Assembly: GCA_023443025.1 (NCBI GenBank)
Contig: JAEZWM010000011.1
Location: 1-43,441, forward strand
Length of the DNA stretch: 43,441 nt
Direction of reading: 5' to 3'
From: Bacillota bacterium
GTDB lineage: Bacteria; Bacillota; Clostridia; Tissierellales; Peptoniphilaceae
The notes beneath the pieces are model-generated. The model saw nothing but the letters and a program-made list of their open reading frames with translations, was not told the DNA's origin and did no database searches. This document shows, one piece after another, positions 16,874-25,691 of the stretch; within the stretch, counting starts at the first letter, position 1; each line of letters starts with the position of its first letter. Position numbers and translations under genes: made by a program.

Positions 16874-16948
16874 TTTTCATTACTTTCATTATGCCTGACC
16901 CCATTTTTATATGTATTTTATGCTTTCTTATAATTTTATCAATTGCAT

Positions 16949-16980
16949 AAAAAAGAAGAGCTAACTTTAGCTCTTCTTTT
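16949..16980 (-). terminator. Terminator of the V-ATPase operon
   Basis: AAAAGAAGAGCTAA and TTAGCTCTTCTTTT form a 14-bp stem with a 2- to 4-nt loop, followed by Ts on the minus strand. It starts 12 nt after the atpD stop. Confidence 0.92.
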
Positions 16981-16992
16981 AACTGTGTTGTT

Positions 16993-17631
16993 TTAGCCAT
17001 TCTTTGCTATTATGTCCTTGACCTTCATTAGTCTTGTGATGGTTGCTCTTTCGTTTTCGTCGAGCTTCATTCTAATGTATTTTATAGTTTCTTCTAGGTC
17101 AGGGATTGTCCTGTGTTCTAGAGCGTTTACTCTCCTTCTGGTTTTTTCTATTTCATCTGCCATTAACTGACATGCTTTTTCTACTTCTGCAAGCTCTAGG
17201 AGTCTTTCCATGATCTTGTTTAGTTTTAATATTGCATCATCAAGTTCAGCTGATGTATGTGCATAACCATAAGGATATATATTGGCTTCTTCACTTTCTC
17301 CAGTATTAAAAGTCATTACAGGGATATTTACACTCATTACATTTCTTTGTTCTATATCCACCGTAAGGTTTTGCTGTGGAAAGGAAACTGCTTCCTCAAG
17401 CATCTCAGGACTCATGACAGCACTAGCCAGTAAAAAATCTTTAAATGAATCTGCTAGCTCCTTTTCAACTTCCTCACGCAGGCGCTTATTATGCCTTACC
17501 ATTTCAATAAATCTTCTCATGAGTTCGTCTTGCTTGTCTTTAAGGAGCTTATGTCCCCTTACGGATGTTTTGAGTCTATTTTTTAATAGAGTCATCTGCA
17601 TCCTGGTGGGATTAACATTGAGCCTAGCCAT
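16993..17631 (-). CDS. atpD: V-type ATPase subunit D
   Basis: Subunit D is the central-stalk shaft of the V1 motor. The 212-residue protein begins MARLNVNPTRMQMTLLKNRL, typical of the family. It is mostly two long helices that form a coiled coil (residues 5-70 and 135-200) around a short globular middle. The C-terminal helix has the usual RRRVNALEHRTIPDLEETIKYI motif. It is the last gene of the operon, 13 nt after atpB, and is followed by a strong terminator. Note that V-type atpD is not the F-type beta subunit of the same symbol. Confidence 0.96.
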   Translation of the reverse strand: MARLNVNPTRMQMTLLKNRLKTSVRGHKLLKDKQDELMRRFIEMVRHNKRLREEVEKELADSFKDFLLASAVMSPEMLEEAVSFPQQNLTVDIEQRNVMSVNIPVMTFNTGESEEANIYPYGYAHTSAELDDAILKLNKIMERLLELAEVEKACQLMADEIEKTRRRVNALEHRTIPDLEETIKYIRMKLDENERATITRLMKVKDIIAKNG

Positions 17632-17644
17632 TTAATCAGCTCCT

Positions 17645-19021
17645 TTAAGCTTTATTGTCCATATACTTGTCAATATATTCGTCTCTAATTCTCTTCAATT
17701 CTGTTCTTGGAATTATTTCAAGTAGTTTCCATCCAAGATCTAGAGTGTCTGTAATAGTTCTGTTTGTATAGTAACCTTGATCTACATATAATTTATCAAA
17801 TTCAGTTGCAAACTTGGCAAATGCTTTATCTGCTTCTGATAGTGCTGAATCTCCAAGGATTACCGCAAGTTCTCTTGCTTGAATACCTGCAGTGTATGCT
17901 GCATAGATCTGGTTCATTGTATCCGCATGGTCTTCCCTTGTCTTGTCCCTACCAATACCTTTATCTTTAAGTCTTGATAATGATGGAACTATATTTATTG
18001 GAGGAGCAATTCCTCTTTTGTATAGCTCTCTTGAAAGTATTATCTGTCCCTCAGTGATATATCCTGTAAGGTCAGGGATTGGATGCGTTATATCATCCTC
18101 AGGCATTGTTAGAATTGGGATTTGAGTGATAGATCCGGCTTTACCTTTAACTCTACCTGCTCTTTCATATAAAGATGCAAGGTCGGTGTAAAGGTAACCA
18201 GGATAACCTCTTCTTCCAGGTACTTCTTTTCTAGCCGCTGATACCTCTCTAAGTGCCTCTGCATAGTTAGTAAGGTCAGTTAGTATAACAAGTACATGCA
18301 TTCCTTGTTCAAATGCTAGGTATTCAGCACATGTTAGTGCCATCCTTGGAGTTGCAATTCTCTCGATAGCAGGGTCGTTTGCAAGGTTCATAAACAATAC
18401 TGCTCTATCAATAGCTCCTGTATTTGTAAAGTCATCGATAAAGAACTGTGCTTCCTCAAATGTAATTCCCATTGCAGCAAATACTACCGCGAACTTATCT
18501 CCTTCACCTAGTACTCTAGCTTGTCTAGCAATTTGAGCAGCTACGTTGTTATGAGGAAGTCCTGATCCTGAGAATATAGGAAGTTTTTGTCCCCTTACAA
18601 GTGTATTTAGACCATCTATACATGAGATTCCGGTTTGGATAAACTCTTCCGGATAGTCTCTTGATGCCGGATTTATTGGCGCACCATTTATATCTAATCT
18701 ATCATCAGGGATTATTGCAGGTCCGTCGTCTATCGGAGTTCCAAGCCCATCAAATACACGACCGATCATATCTGCTGATACCCCAAGCTCTAGTGGCTTA
18801 CCAAGGAATCTTACTGATGTATCTTTTAGGTTTATTCCTGAAGATCCTTCAAATAGCTGAACCATTGCTTTGTCACCATCGATTTCAAGAACTCTTCCAC
18901 GTCTTTTTTCTCCGGTTTGCATTGCAACTTCTACAAGTTCTTCGTATTTAATTCCTTCAACACCTTCAACAACCATAAGTGGTCCTACTACTTCGGTTAT
19001 ACTTCTATAATCTTTAAGCAT
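17645..19021 (-). CDS. atpB: V-type ATPase subunit B (non-catalytic)
   Basis: Subunit B alternates with A in the V1 hexamer and lacks its own catalytic P-loop. The sequence from MLKDYRSITEVVGPLMVVEG runs 458 residues. It has GLPIFSGSGLPHNN in place of the Walker A motif, FAAMGITFEEA, and the ATP-interface stretch VPSLSRLKDKGIG. The frame is open 7 codons further up, but the ATG at 19021 follows GGGAGG by 8 nt. It overlaps the end of atpA by 8 nt, so the two are coupled. Confidence 0.97.
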   Translation of the reverse strand: MLKDYRSITEVVGPLMVVEGVEGIKYEELVEVAMQTGEKRRGRVLEIDGDKAMVQLFEGSSGINLKDTSVRFLGKPLELGVSADMIGRVFDGLGTPIDDGPAIIPDDRLDINGAPINPASRDYPEEFIQTGISCIDGLNTLVRGQKLPIFSGSGLPHNNVAAQIARQARVLGEGDKFAVVFAAMGITFEEAQFFIDDFTNTGAIDRAVLFMNLANDPAIERIATPRMALTCAEYLAFEQGMHVLVILTDLTNYAEALREVSAARKEVPGRRGYPGYLYTDLASLYERAGRVKGKAGSITQIPILTMPEDDITHPIPDLTGYITEGQIILSRELYKRGIAPPINIVPSLSRLKDKGIGRDKTREDHADTMNQIYAAYTAGIQARELAVILGDSALSEADKAFAKFATEFDKLYVDQGYYTNRTITDTLDLGWKLLEIIPRTELKRIRDEYIDKYMDNKA

Positions 19022-20783
19022 GTGGGATACCTCCCTTAGCAATCAATTCTTCTACTTCACTTACTAATTGCTCTTTGATTGCTTCTATTTCTTCTAAGTT
19101 ATCTTCAGGTGTATTTTTACTTCTTGTAATTCTTTCTCTAACTGGTAGTGCAAGAATTTCGTTTAGGTAAATTCCCTGATCTAGTGCTCGTTTCGCTTCA
19201 TGACCGAACTTTAATATTAACTGCATCATCTTATTTTGTTTTTCAAGCGAACAGTATGTGTCGGTTTCATGGAAAGCATTTTGCTGTAAGAAGTCCTCTC
19301 TTAGAGACTTGGCAATCTCTAGTTTTAATTGGTCTTCTTCAGAAAGTGCATCTCTACCTACAAGTCTTACAATCTCTTGTAGACCTGATTCTTCTGATAG
19401 TAATGCCATCGCTTCAATTCTATGTTTAGCAAATTCAGGATCGATATTTTCGTCGAAATAATCGTCCATCTTTGTTTGATATAGTGAATATGAGTTTAAC
19501 CAGTTAATTGCAGGGAAGTGTCTTGCATATGAAAGTGCGTAATCAAGACCCCAGAAAACTTTTACAATTCTAAGAGTTGCCTGTGATACCGGTTCAGAAA
19601 TATCTCCTCCAGGAGGTGATACCGCACCTATTGCAGTAAGTGCACCTTCACGGTCATCATTTCCACTAGCTATAACTCTTCCTGCTCTCTCATAGAACTC
19701 AGCAACACGTGATGCTAAGTACGCAGGATAACCTTCATCACCCGGCATCTCTTCAAGACGTCCTGACATCTCTCTAAGTGCTTCCGCCCATCTGGAAGTC
19801 GAATCAGCCATTAGAGCTACTGAGTATCCCATATCTCTAAAATACTCTGCTATGGTAATACCTGTATAGATTGATGCCTCACGAGCCGCAACAGGCATAT
19901 TTGATGTATTTGCAATTAATACAGTTCTCTTCATTAATGACTCGCCGGTTTGCGGGTCAATAAGTTCAGGGAACTCCATCAGTACGTCGGTCATTTCGTT
20001 TCCACGCTCTCCACAACCTACATACACTACTATATCTGCATCTGCCCACTTAGCTAACTGGTGCTGTACTACTGTTTTACCGGAACCGAATGGTCCAGGA
20101 ATAGCAGCTGTACCACCTTTTGCTACGGGGAAGAATGTATCTATAATTCTCTGTCCTGTTACAAGTGGGATGTTAGGATCCAATTTTTTCTTATATGGTC
20201 TTCCCTGTCTAACAGGCCATCTTTGCATCATTTGAACTTTGTATTCCTTGTCACCGCTGATTGTAGCGATGTCATCTATTATAGTATGTTCACCGGATTT
20301 TATATCGGTAATTTTACCTGATACACCATGAGGAACCATGATTTTATGGCTTACTACCGCGTTTTCTTGAACTTCTCCTATGATGTCACCTGGTACAACT
20401 TCATCGCCTACCGCTTTTACAGGAACGAAATCCCAAAGTTTCTCTCTACTTAATCTTGGTACTTCTACACCTCTAACCAAGAAATCTCCCGCAACTTTTC
20501 TAAGTTCATCCAGCGGTCTTTGTATACCATCGAACATCTCTTCTATAAGTCCAGGTCCCAGTTCAATTGATAATGGAGATCCTGTTGTATAAACGTCTTC
20601 GCCAGGTCCAATCCCGGTTGTTTCCTCATATACTTGAATTGAGGCTTCATCGCCTCTCATCTCTATAATTTCTCCGATGAGCTTATTCTCTGATACTTCT
20701 ACTACGTCGTATACGTTGGCCTCATCCATCCCCTCGGCTACTACGAGTGGACCAGAGACTTTAACAATTTTTCCAACTTTCAA
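19014..20783 (-). CDS. atpA: V-type ATPase catalytic subunit A
   Basis: Subunit A hydrolyses or makes ATP in the V1 head. The 589-residue protein has the extra non-homologous domain of V-type A subunits (about residues 115-185), Walker A GPFGSGKT (230-237), the catalytic Glu region in VYVGCGERGNEMTDVL, and Walker B SVALMADSTSRWAEALRE. No intein or other insertion is present. The start is TTG after GAGGG. It lies between atpF and atpB, as in Enterococcus hirae ntp and other bacterial V-type operons. Confidence 0.97.
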   Translation of the reverse strand: MKVGKIVKVSGPLVVAEGMDEANVYDVVEVSENKLIGEIIEMRGDEASIQVYEETTGIGPGEDVYTTGSPLSIELGPGLIEEMFDGIQRPLDELRKVAGDFLVRGVEVPRLSREKLWDFVPVKAVGDEVVPGDIIGEVQENAVVSHKIMVPHGVSGKITDIKSGEHTIIDDIATISGDKEYKVQMMQRWPVRQGRPYKKKLDPNIPLVTGQRIIDTFFPVAKGGTAAIPGPFGSGKTVVQHQLAKWADADIVVYVGCGERGNEMTDVLMEFPELIDPQTGESLMKRTVLIANTSNMPVAAREASIYTGITIAEYFRDMGYSVALMADSTSRWAEALREMSGRLEEMPGDEGYPAYLASRVAEFYERAGRVIASGNDDREGALTAIGAVSPPGGDISEPVSQATLRIVKVFWGLDYALSYARHFPAINWLNSYSLYQTKMDDYFDENIDPEFAKHRIEAMALLSEESGLQEIVRLVGRDALSEEDQLKLEIAKSLREDFLQQNAFHETDTYCSLEKQNKMMQLILKFGHEAKRALDQGIYLNEILALPVRERITRSKNTPEDNLEEIEAIKEQLVSEVEELIAKGGIPHA

Positions 20784-20798
20784 TATAAGCCCTCTCCT

Positions 20799-21107
20799 TT
20801 ATAAAATATTTGATCCAACCGCTTTTTCAACATTCTTATTAATTCTATCCATACCAATATTTAAAGTGCCTTGGTTACTTGGAATTAGAATTACAGCGGG
20901 TATGATCATCTCATTGTATCTATTAATAGTTTCCGGTATAATGCTCGCTAGCTGCTCTGTAATATAAATTACACCATAATTGTCTCTTGCTAAGCTATCT
21001 ACAAGTTTTCTTGTCTCGTCAGCTTCGATAGCAGTAAACACACTTACACCAAGCGCTTTGAAAGCTAAGACCGAATCTTTATCTCCAATAACGGCTACTT
21101 TATACAT
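20799..21107 (-). CDS. atpF: V-type ATPase subunit F
   Basis: This 102-residue protein, MYKVAVIGDKDSVLAFKALG, is the small alpha/beta subunit F that sits on the central stalk and can modulate ATP hydrolysis. The family motif YGVIYITEQLA is present. The ATG at 21107 overlaps the end of atpC by 8 nt. An alternative GTG start at 21116 would add three residues and has a closer AAAGG, so the start is uncertain by three codons. Confidence 0.93.
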   Translation of the reverse strand: MYKVAVIGDKDSVLAFKALGVSVFTAIEADETRKLVDSLARDNYGVIYITEQLASIIPETINRYNEMIIPAVILIPSNQGTLNIGMDRINKNVEKAVGSNIL

Positions 21108-22101
21108 AATTATCACGCAACCTTTCTCTAATAAACTCTGGAGAAAGCTTATTTAGCTTGGAAACTAGTATTATTCTAATATTTTTAATTTCAATTTCTC
21201 TAGCGAAAAGATAGGATAATATAACTTCAGGCCCATAGCTTATGAATTTAGTTTCTTTCATAAACTCCATTTGATAATCATCCATTGCTTTTTCAAAATC
21301 TGACAACCTACCGGTTTTTTCAAAATCTTGGAATCCTTTTGTAAGAGAATCTCCAACAGGCTTTAGTCTTAGTCTATGAACGATATTATCCATAGACTCA
21401 AAATATAAGCTCTCTAACTCCTCAGTGCTTATATTTCCGCCTTTACCGAGTACTGATGTAACAAAGGCCATATCTTTATTCTGTCTTTTCATTCTGAATA
21501 GAGCTTTTAGATTACTAAAATCTATATAGTCTTTTGCATATCTAATAAACCTTTCGGATTTAATCTTCTCGGCCATTTTAAGCATGGTTTCATAGAAATG
21601 AAGATCGACAACTAACTCCACATATTGCGGATCGGTAGTTTTTTCAAACTTATCTACTATATCCGATGCAATATTATCATATTTGTCATCTATACCTTTT
21701 CTATCTCCCGCATCTGCTTGTGACTCTATATTATCGATATCAATTTTTCCGATATCAATTAAAAGATCTTTTGAGTCCCTTCCGAGTATATGATCTTTAA
21801 AGATTACTTTTAGATTATGAGCATCATATTTTAATGTTGCAAAATCAACAATTTCGGGATGAGGCACAATCTCTTTTACCTCTTTATATAATTCCTTAAT
21901 CTCATATCCAAGTGCTTCTTCATAATCCTCAGGTCTTTTTAGTCTATTAAAAGAATTAGCATAAACCGTTTCGTTTAAGATACGTACAACCTCTTCTATG
22001 TCTTTAGCTTCGATCATTCTATTAAATTGATCTTTTGTAAGGAGTTTTGATTCCATAACTCTAATTCTGGTAGAGCTTTGAATAAAATCTTCTCTCTTCA
22101 T
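21100..22101 (-). CDS. atpC: V-type ATPase subunit C
   Basis: Subunit C (archaeal/bacterial type, related to subunit d) couples the central stalk to the K ring. The all-helical protein has about 333 residues from MKREDFIQSSTRIRVMESKL. It contains TLKYDAHNLKVIFKDH, IDFSNLKALFRMKRQNKDM and the C-terminal REIEIKNIRIILVSKLNKL typical of the family. The ATG at 22101 is 7 nt after an AAAGGAG site and just past the atpE stop; six upstream codons in frame are unlikely to be translated. Confidence 0.95.
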   Translation of the reverse strand: MKREDFIQSSTRIRVMESKLLTKDQFNRMIEAKDIEEVVRILNETVYANSFNRLKRPEDYEEALGYEIKELYKEVKEIVPHPEIVDFATLKYDAHNLKVIFKDHILGRDSKDLLIDIGKIDIDNIESQADAGDRKGIDDKYDNIASDIVDKFEKTTDPQYVELVVDLHFYETMLKMAEKIKSERFIRYAKDYIDFSNLKALFRMKRQNKDMAFVTSVLGKGGNISTEELESLYFESMDNIVHRLRLKPVGDSLTKGFQDFEKTGRLSDFEKAMDDYQMEFMKETKFISYGPEVILSYLFAREIEIKNIRIILVSKLNKLSPEFIRERLRDNYV

Positions 22102-22105
22102 AATC

Positions 22106-22663
22106 TTACTCCTTTCCATCGAATAGTATCTTAGCTATTTCTCCTTCTAAATCTAGACGATTAAAATCAACTAGATCATTAAAGTTTTGGTTGATAACAG
22201 TTTTTCCTGAAACTATAGCAAATCCGGATTCAACTGTTTCTGAATCAGAAACCTTAAGTTTAGATCCTTTAAATAGACTTTCTTTTCCACTTTGTGGGAT
22301 GATTACTTCATCACCATTAAGCTCCATAAGTCCTAATTTTTCATCAACAAACTTCTTATATTCATCATCGCTTAAATTCTTAAGCTTTTCTTTTGCAAGT
22401 TCGAACACTTTGTCCATAACCCTTTGCTTTGCCATCAATTGCTGATCACGCGATTTAAGAGATGCAGCAGAAATAATTTTATCTTTAGTTGATACAGCAT
22501 CCAATTCTGCTCTTTCAAGCATTCTCTCTTTTACTCTCGTCGCCTCATCAACTTTAGCTTTTACAATTGATTCAATTTGCGCACCGGTTTCAACTTTTAT
22601 AGCAGCTACTTGTTTCTTAGCGTCATCCAGTATTTTATGGGTAATGTTTTCTAAATTTGACAT
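22106..22663 (-). CDS. atpE: V-type ATPase subunit E
   Basis: Subunit E pairs with the small H/G subunit to form the peripheral stalk. The 185-residue protein has a long charged helix (about 10-90) and a C-terminal globular domain with SGFAIVSGKTVINQNFNDLVDFNRLDLE, the usual E-subunit ending. The ATG lies 20 nt after atpK. The symbol is shared with the F-type c subunit, but this protein is unrelated. Confidence 0.93.
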   Translation of the reverse strand: MSNLENITHKILDDAKKQVAAIKVETGAQIESIVKAKVDEATRVKERMLERAELDAVSTKDKIISAASLKSRDQQLMAKQRVMDKVFELAKEKLKNLSDDEYKKFVDEKLGLMELNGDEVIIPQSGKESLFKGSKLKVSDSETVESGFAIVSGKTVINQNFNDLVDFNRLDLEGEIAKILFDGKE

Positions 22664-22683
22664 AACACCACATCCTTAATTTT

Positions 22684-23172
22684 CTAGAATTGCACCTGGT
22701 TGAGTAAAATAAATGACATTACGAAAGCAAGAATAGCATAAGTCTCAACCATTACGGCGTAAATTATACCTTTTGTTTGCTGTTCTTCGTTTTTAGCTAG
22801 AATCTGCATACCTGCTACAGAAACCTTACCTTGTGCAATTGCTGATAATAGTCCTACGATTCCGATTGGAAGTGCTGCCATCATAATGTAAAGTCCTTCT
22901 TGTAATGACATCCCTGTGTTTAGTTTAGTCATGATGATTAGACCGATAACGAATCCATAAAGTCCTTGTGTACCCGGTAATAACTGAAGTACTAATGACT
23001 TACCGAACTTTTCAGGTTCTTCAATAACTATGCCTGATGCTGCCTCTCCTGCGCTTCCAACGCTTCTAGCTGATCCTATACCTGATAGTAGTACTGCAAT
23101 TGCAGCTCCTAGTGAAGCAAACACTAGTCCACCATACTCTAAAAAAAATTTTCCCATAATGTTTTCACCCAT
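22684..23172 (-). CDS. atpK: V-type ATPase subunit K (rotor ring, sodium-type)
   Basis: This 162-residue proteolipid has four transmembrane helices, a duplicated c-type hairpin. It carries every sodium ligand known from Enterococcus hirae NtpK at a constant +4 offset: L65, T68, Q69 (LPGTQG), Q114 (AQGKV) and E143 (VETYA). The single ion-binding carboxylate in four helices is normal for this type. The ATG follows GGAGG by 8 nt; an internal ATG (codon 6) is less well placed. The ligand set makes sodium the probable coupling ion, although this is a prediction. Confidence 0.96.
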   Translation of the reverse strand: MGENIMGKFFLEYGGLVFASLGAAIAVLLSGIGSARSVGSAGEAASGIVIEEPEKFGKSLVLQLLPGTQGLYGFVIGLIIMTKLNTGMSLQEGLYIMMAALPIGIVGLLSAIAQGKVSVAGMQILAKNEEQQTKGIIYAVMVETYAILAFVMSFILLNQVQF

Positions 23173-23187
23173 TGATAATTCCTCCTA

Positions 23188-25125
23188 TTATTTAATATTT
23201 ATATATTTTGGTTCGTTTTTAAATAAATTAAATTTCTTTCCTCCACCCTCATAGAACTTACCGAAATACTCAACATAAGTAAGTCTTGAAGTGTGAACGT
23301 ATGCGGAAAGTAAACTTAAGAACGCATTAAATAGATGACCAAATACAAAAACTACTGCCCCTATTGCAATTCCAACTATATTCTTTGGAAGCATTGCTAT
23401 TATCATGTTGATAGCAACAGCAATAAAACCACCAGCTAGTCCTAAAGCCATCAGCCTTGAATAAGATACGAGGTCTCCGACATATGAAGAAATTCCATAT
23501 AATTCGTATAATCCACCCACGAATCTACCAACAGGACTTCCAGCATCCCTTGCACCAAATAGTACTATTCCAACCATTCCAACAATCATGACCCACATTG
23601 AGATCGTTCCGGCAATTGAAGGAATACTAGGTACCATTTTTGAAAGTAAGAATACAACCCCACCCATTAGAGCCATGTAACAGAAGAGTACATCATATAC
23701 AGCATCCATAGGTTTGCCATCCCTTATCTTCATATATGCTTGTATAGCCATAGCATAGAATAAATGGATACCACCAAAGATTACTGATAATATCAAAAGT
23801 TTAATGGCATCATTTTGTGTATCGATTAGCTTAAACGGTAATGATATACCAAAGGCCGACCCATAAATGAATCCCCATACTATAGTACTTATACTGAGGA
23901 AGAAGAAAAATCCTATAAACTTTCTCATACTAGGTTTCAGATTAAAGAACTTCAGTGCAATCGCAGTTCCTATTAAAACCAAGGTACCATATCCCATATC
24001 CGCAACCATCATACCGAAGAATATACAGTAGAATATTGCGAAAAACGGAGTAGGATCGATTTCATTATACTTTGGCAGTGCATACATCGTGGTAATGGAT
24101 TCAAATACCTCATTGAATTTATTATTCTTAAGTAGAATCGGGATATTTGGATCATCTCTTTCGGCTTCTTTAATTTCTACGTAATATCTACTTCCAAGTG
24201 TATTATCCAGAACCTTTTTAAAACTATCCACCATCTCAGTCGGTACATAACCCTGAGTTATGTTAATTCCACTAAGTTGAGCAAATTTCTCTGTAGTAGA
24301 AAGTTTTAGTCTCTGATTCATTAGATACTCATAAGAAAGCTCTAATTTTTCTAAGTGCGAAGTATAATGATCTAACTGAGCATTTAACTCTACTTTCTCA
24401 TCATCATAACTAGAAATGGAGGATTTTATTCTTTCTATCTCTTCATCAACTCTGCCGGTAGTATTAATCCTGACTCTGTTAAATCCATTTCTTTTTAGTT
24501 CTTCAATTGCATTAGCATACTCTTCTTCAAGAGTTACCACAACAACATAATTTAAGTTGTTTTGGTGAGAGACTTTTTGAATATGAGTATACTTATAATT
24601 TTTAAATGATTCTTCAACATCACTTAACTGTTTAGTCGGTATAGTCCCTGTGAAAATAAAAGTTCCGTCTCCATCTTTTATATCAGAAATCTGAACATCT
24701 AAATTTTCCCACGGACTTAATTCTTCAATCTGTTGTTTTAGATTATTAGTCTCTTGACCGATCTCATCGAGTCTATTGGTAACTTCTTTAAGCTTGGTAT
24801 ATAGATTATTAAACTCTATATTTTGAGCTTCACTCTCTAGTTGAGGAAGTGTATATGTTCTTAATCCCTCTTTTAATGCTTTCAAGGCTCCTGGAGCTTC
24901 TACTCTTGGTTTTAAAAGTTCTATCATCCAACTCAGTTTGTTTACTTCATCTTGATTTTTTACTAATGAGTCGGGAATTTCTATCTTATCAAGCTCATTT
25001 GTTTCTGACAACTCGCTGGTATCGGAAAAGTGAACATACTCGAATTTTTGTAGTTCATCAAGTAGTTCTTGCCTATCCTCATCGTAAGCAAACAGATCGA
25101 AACTACTCATATTAACTATTGCCAT
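23188..25125 (-). CDS. atpI: V-type ATPase subunit I (membrane stator)
   Basis: Subunit I (the 'a' subunit) holds the stator and the ion half-channels. The 645-residue protein has a soluble, coiled-coil-rich N-terminal half (to about residue 340) and seven or eight membrane helices after it. The conserved channel arginine lies in LVSYSRLMALGLAGGFIA. The last helices read GHLFNAFLSLLSAYVHTSRL and end with the YVEYFGKFYEGGGKKFN signature. Its ATG overlaps the end of the small H/G gene by 14 nt. Confidence 0.95.
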   Translation of the reverse strand: MAIVNMSSFDLFAYDEDRQELLDELQKFEYVHFSDTSELSETNELDKIEIPDSLVKNQDEVNKLSWMIELLKPRVEAPGALKALKEGLRTYTLPQLESEAQNIEFNNLYTKLKEVTNRLDEIGQETNNLKQQIEELSPWENLDVQISDIKDGDGTFIFTGTIPTKQLSDVEESFKNYKYTHIQKVSHQNNLNYVVVVTLEEEYANAIEELKRNGFNRVRINTTGRVDEEIERIKSSISSYDDEKVELNAQLDHYTSHLEKLELSYEYLMNQRLKLSTTEKFAQLSGINITQGYVPTEMVDSFKKVLDNTLGSRYYVEIKEAERDDPNIPILLKNNKFNEVFESITTMYALPKYNEIDPTPFFAIFYCIFFGMMVADMGYGTLVLIGTAIALKFFNLKPSMRKFIGFFFFLSISTIVWGFIYGSAFGISLPFKLIDTQNDAIKLLILSVIFGGIHLFYAMAIQAYMKIRDGKPMDAVYDVLFCYMALMGGVVFLLSKMVPSIPSIAGTISMWVMIVGMVGIVLFGARDAGSPVGRFVGGLYELYGISSYVGDLVSYSRLMALGLAGGFIAVAINMIIAMLPKNIVGIAIGAVVFVFGHLFNAFLSLLSAYVHTSRLTYVEYFGKFYEGGGKKFNLFKNEPKYINIK

Positions 25126-25432
25126 CTGTTTTCACTATCCTCTCTACTATAATGCTTGCAGCTTTATCGAGTTCTTCGACGGATATATTGTCGAGTTTTT
25201 TAGAGATCTCTTCGCCACTGTTAAGAAGAGGTCCAGCTAATTCATTGCCTTCTTTTTCCGCTTCTGAATTTAGCACTCTAGATTGTTCAACCGCATCGTC
25301 GTAGATTTTACGGTACTCTTCCTCAGCTCTTTTGCCGGCAGCTTCTAATTGTTCCCTAGCTTCAGCTTTAGCAGATCTTATAAGCTCTTCGGCTTCTTGT
25401 TCTGCTTGTTTTACCAGCTTAATCGCATCCAT
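25112..25432 (-). CDS. atpH: V-type ATPase peripheral-stalk subunit H/G
   Basis: The 106-residue protein is almost entirely a charged coiled coil (EAEELIRSAKAEAREQLEAAGKRAEEEYRKIY), as in NtpF and archaeal H subunits that pair with subunit E. Its start is the ATG at 25432, 8 nt after GGAGG; the frame runs further upstream, but only through the leader. It is the first gene of the operon and overlaps atpI. Confidence 0.9.
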   Translation of the reverse strand: MDAIKLVKQAEQEAEELIRSAKAEAREQLEAAGKRAEEEYRKIYDDAVEQSRVLNSEAEKEGNELAGPLLNSGEEISKKLDNISVEELDKAASIIVERIVKTDGNS

Positions 25433-25496
25433 AGACTTCACCTCCATATATAATGTATCGTCAATGATTATTATAAAGATATCGATTTCACAAAGT

Positions 25497-25580
25497 ATTA
25501 TAATCATGACAAGTCGAGAAAACAAACTCTCCCTATTTTAAAGCTATATATATTATACATCGCAGCGAAGTAGTTTGCAA
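25497..25580 (-). promoter_or_regulatory. Tandem promoters of the V-ATPase operon
   Basis: The upstream promoter is TTGCAA (25575-25580) with TATAAT (25552-25557), 17 nt apart. A second pair, TTGTTT (25520-25525) with TATAAT (25497-25502), also has 17-nt spacing. The operon leader is about 65-115 nt long. One arm of a 13-bp inverted repeat covers the spacer of the upstream promoter. Confidence 0.7.
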
Positions 25581-25672
25581 GTGATCAGGTCATATGCCTT
25601 GACTATGCTATTGTGTAAAATACTTGTTTTTCCTCTATAAAACAAGTGAAATACATAAAAAACTACTTCGCT
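25564..25672. repeat. 13-bp perfect inverted repeat enclosing an inner hairpin
   Basis: AGCGAAGTAGTTT (25564-25576) and AAACTACTTCGCT (25660-25672) are perfect inverted copies. Between them ACTTGTTTT (25622-25630) pairs with AAAACAAGT (25639-25647), with a further imperfect palindrome around CATATG. It separates upp from the V-ATPase operon and could be a structured RNA, an upp terminator or an operator pair. I do not recognise it. Confidence 0.7.
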
Positions 25673-25691
25673 TCATCTTTAAAAGTCAATA

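Larger units (their letters stand above)
15871..16902. mobile_element. Y1/RAYT-type single-gene element with inverted ends
   Basis: The left end (15871-15893) begins GGGGTCAGGCATCATGAA. The right end read on the minus strand (16902-16880) begins GGGGTCAGGCATAATGAA. The two 23-nt ends match at 20 positions, with the first 12 identical. They enclose one transposase gene and its promoter. No target-site duplication is seen, as expected for Y1 HUH transposases. The element lies between the V-ATPase terminator and murA and breaks no gene. Confidence 0.8.

Noticed and set aside
25433..25525. Upstream extension of the V-ATPase H/G gene to 25525
   Set aside because: The extension lies in the leader containing the second promoter; the ATG at 25432 has a well-placed GGAGG.
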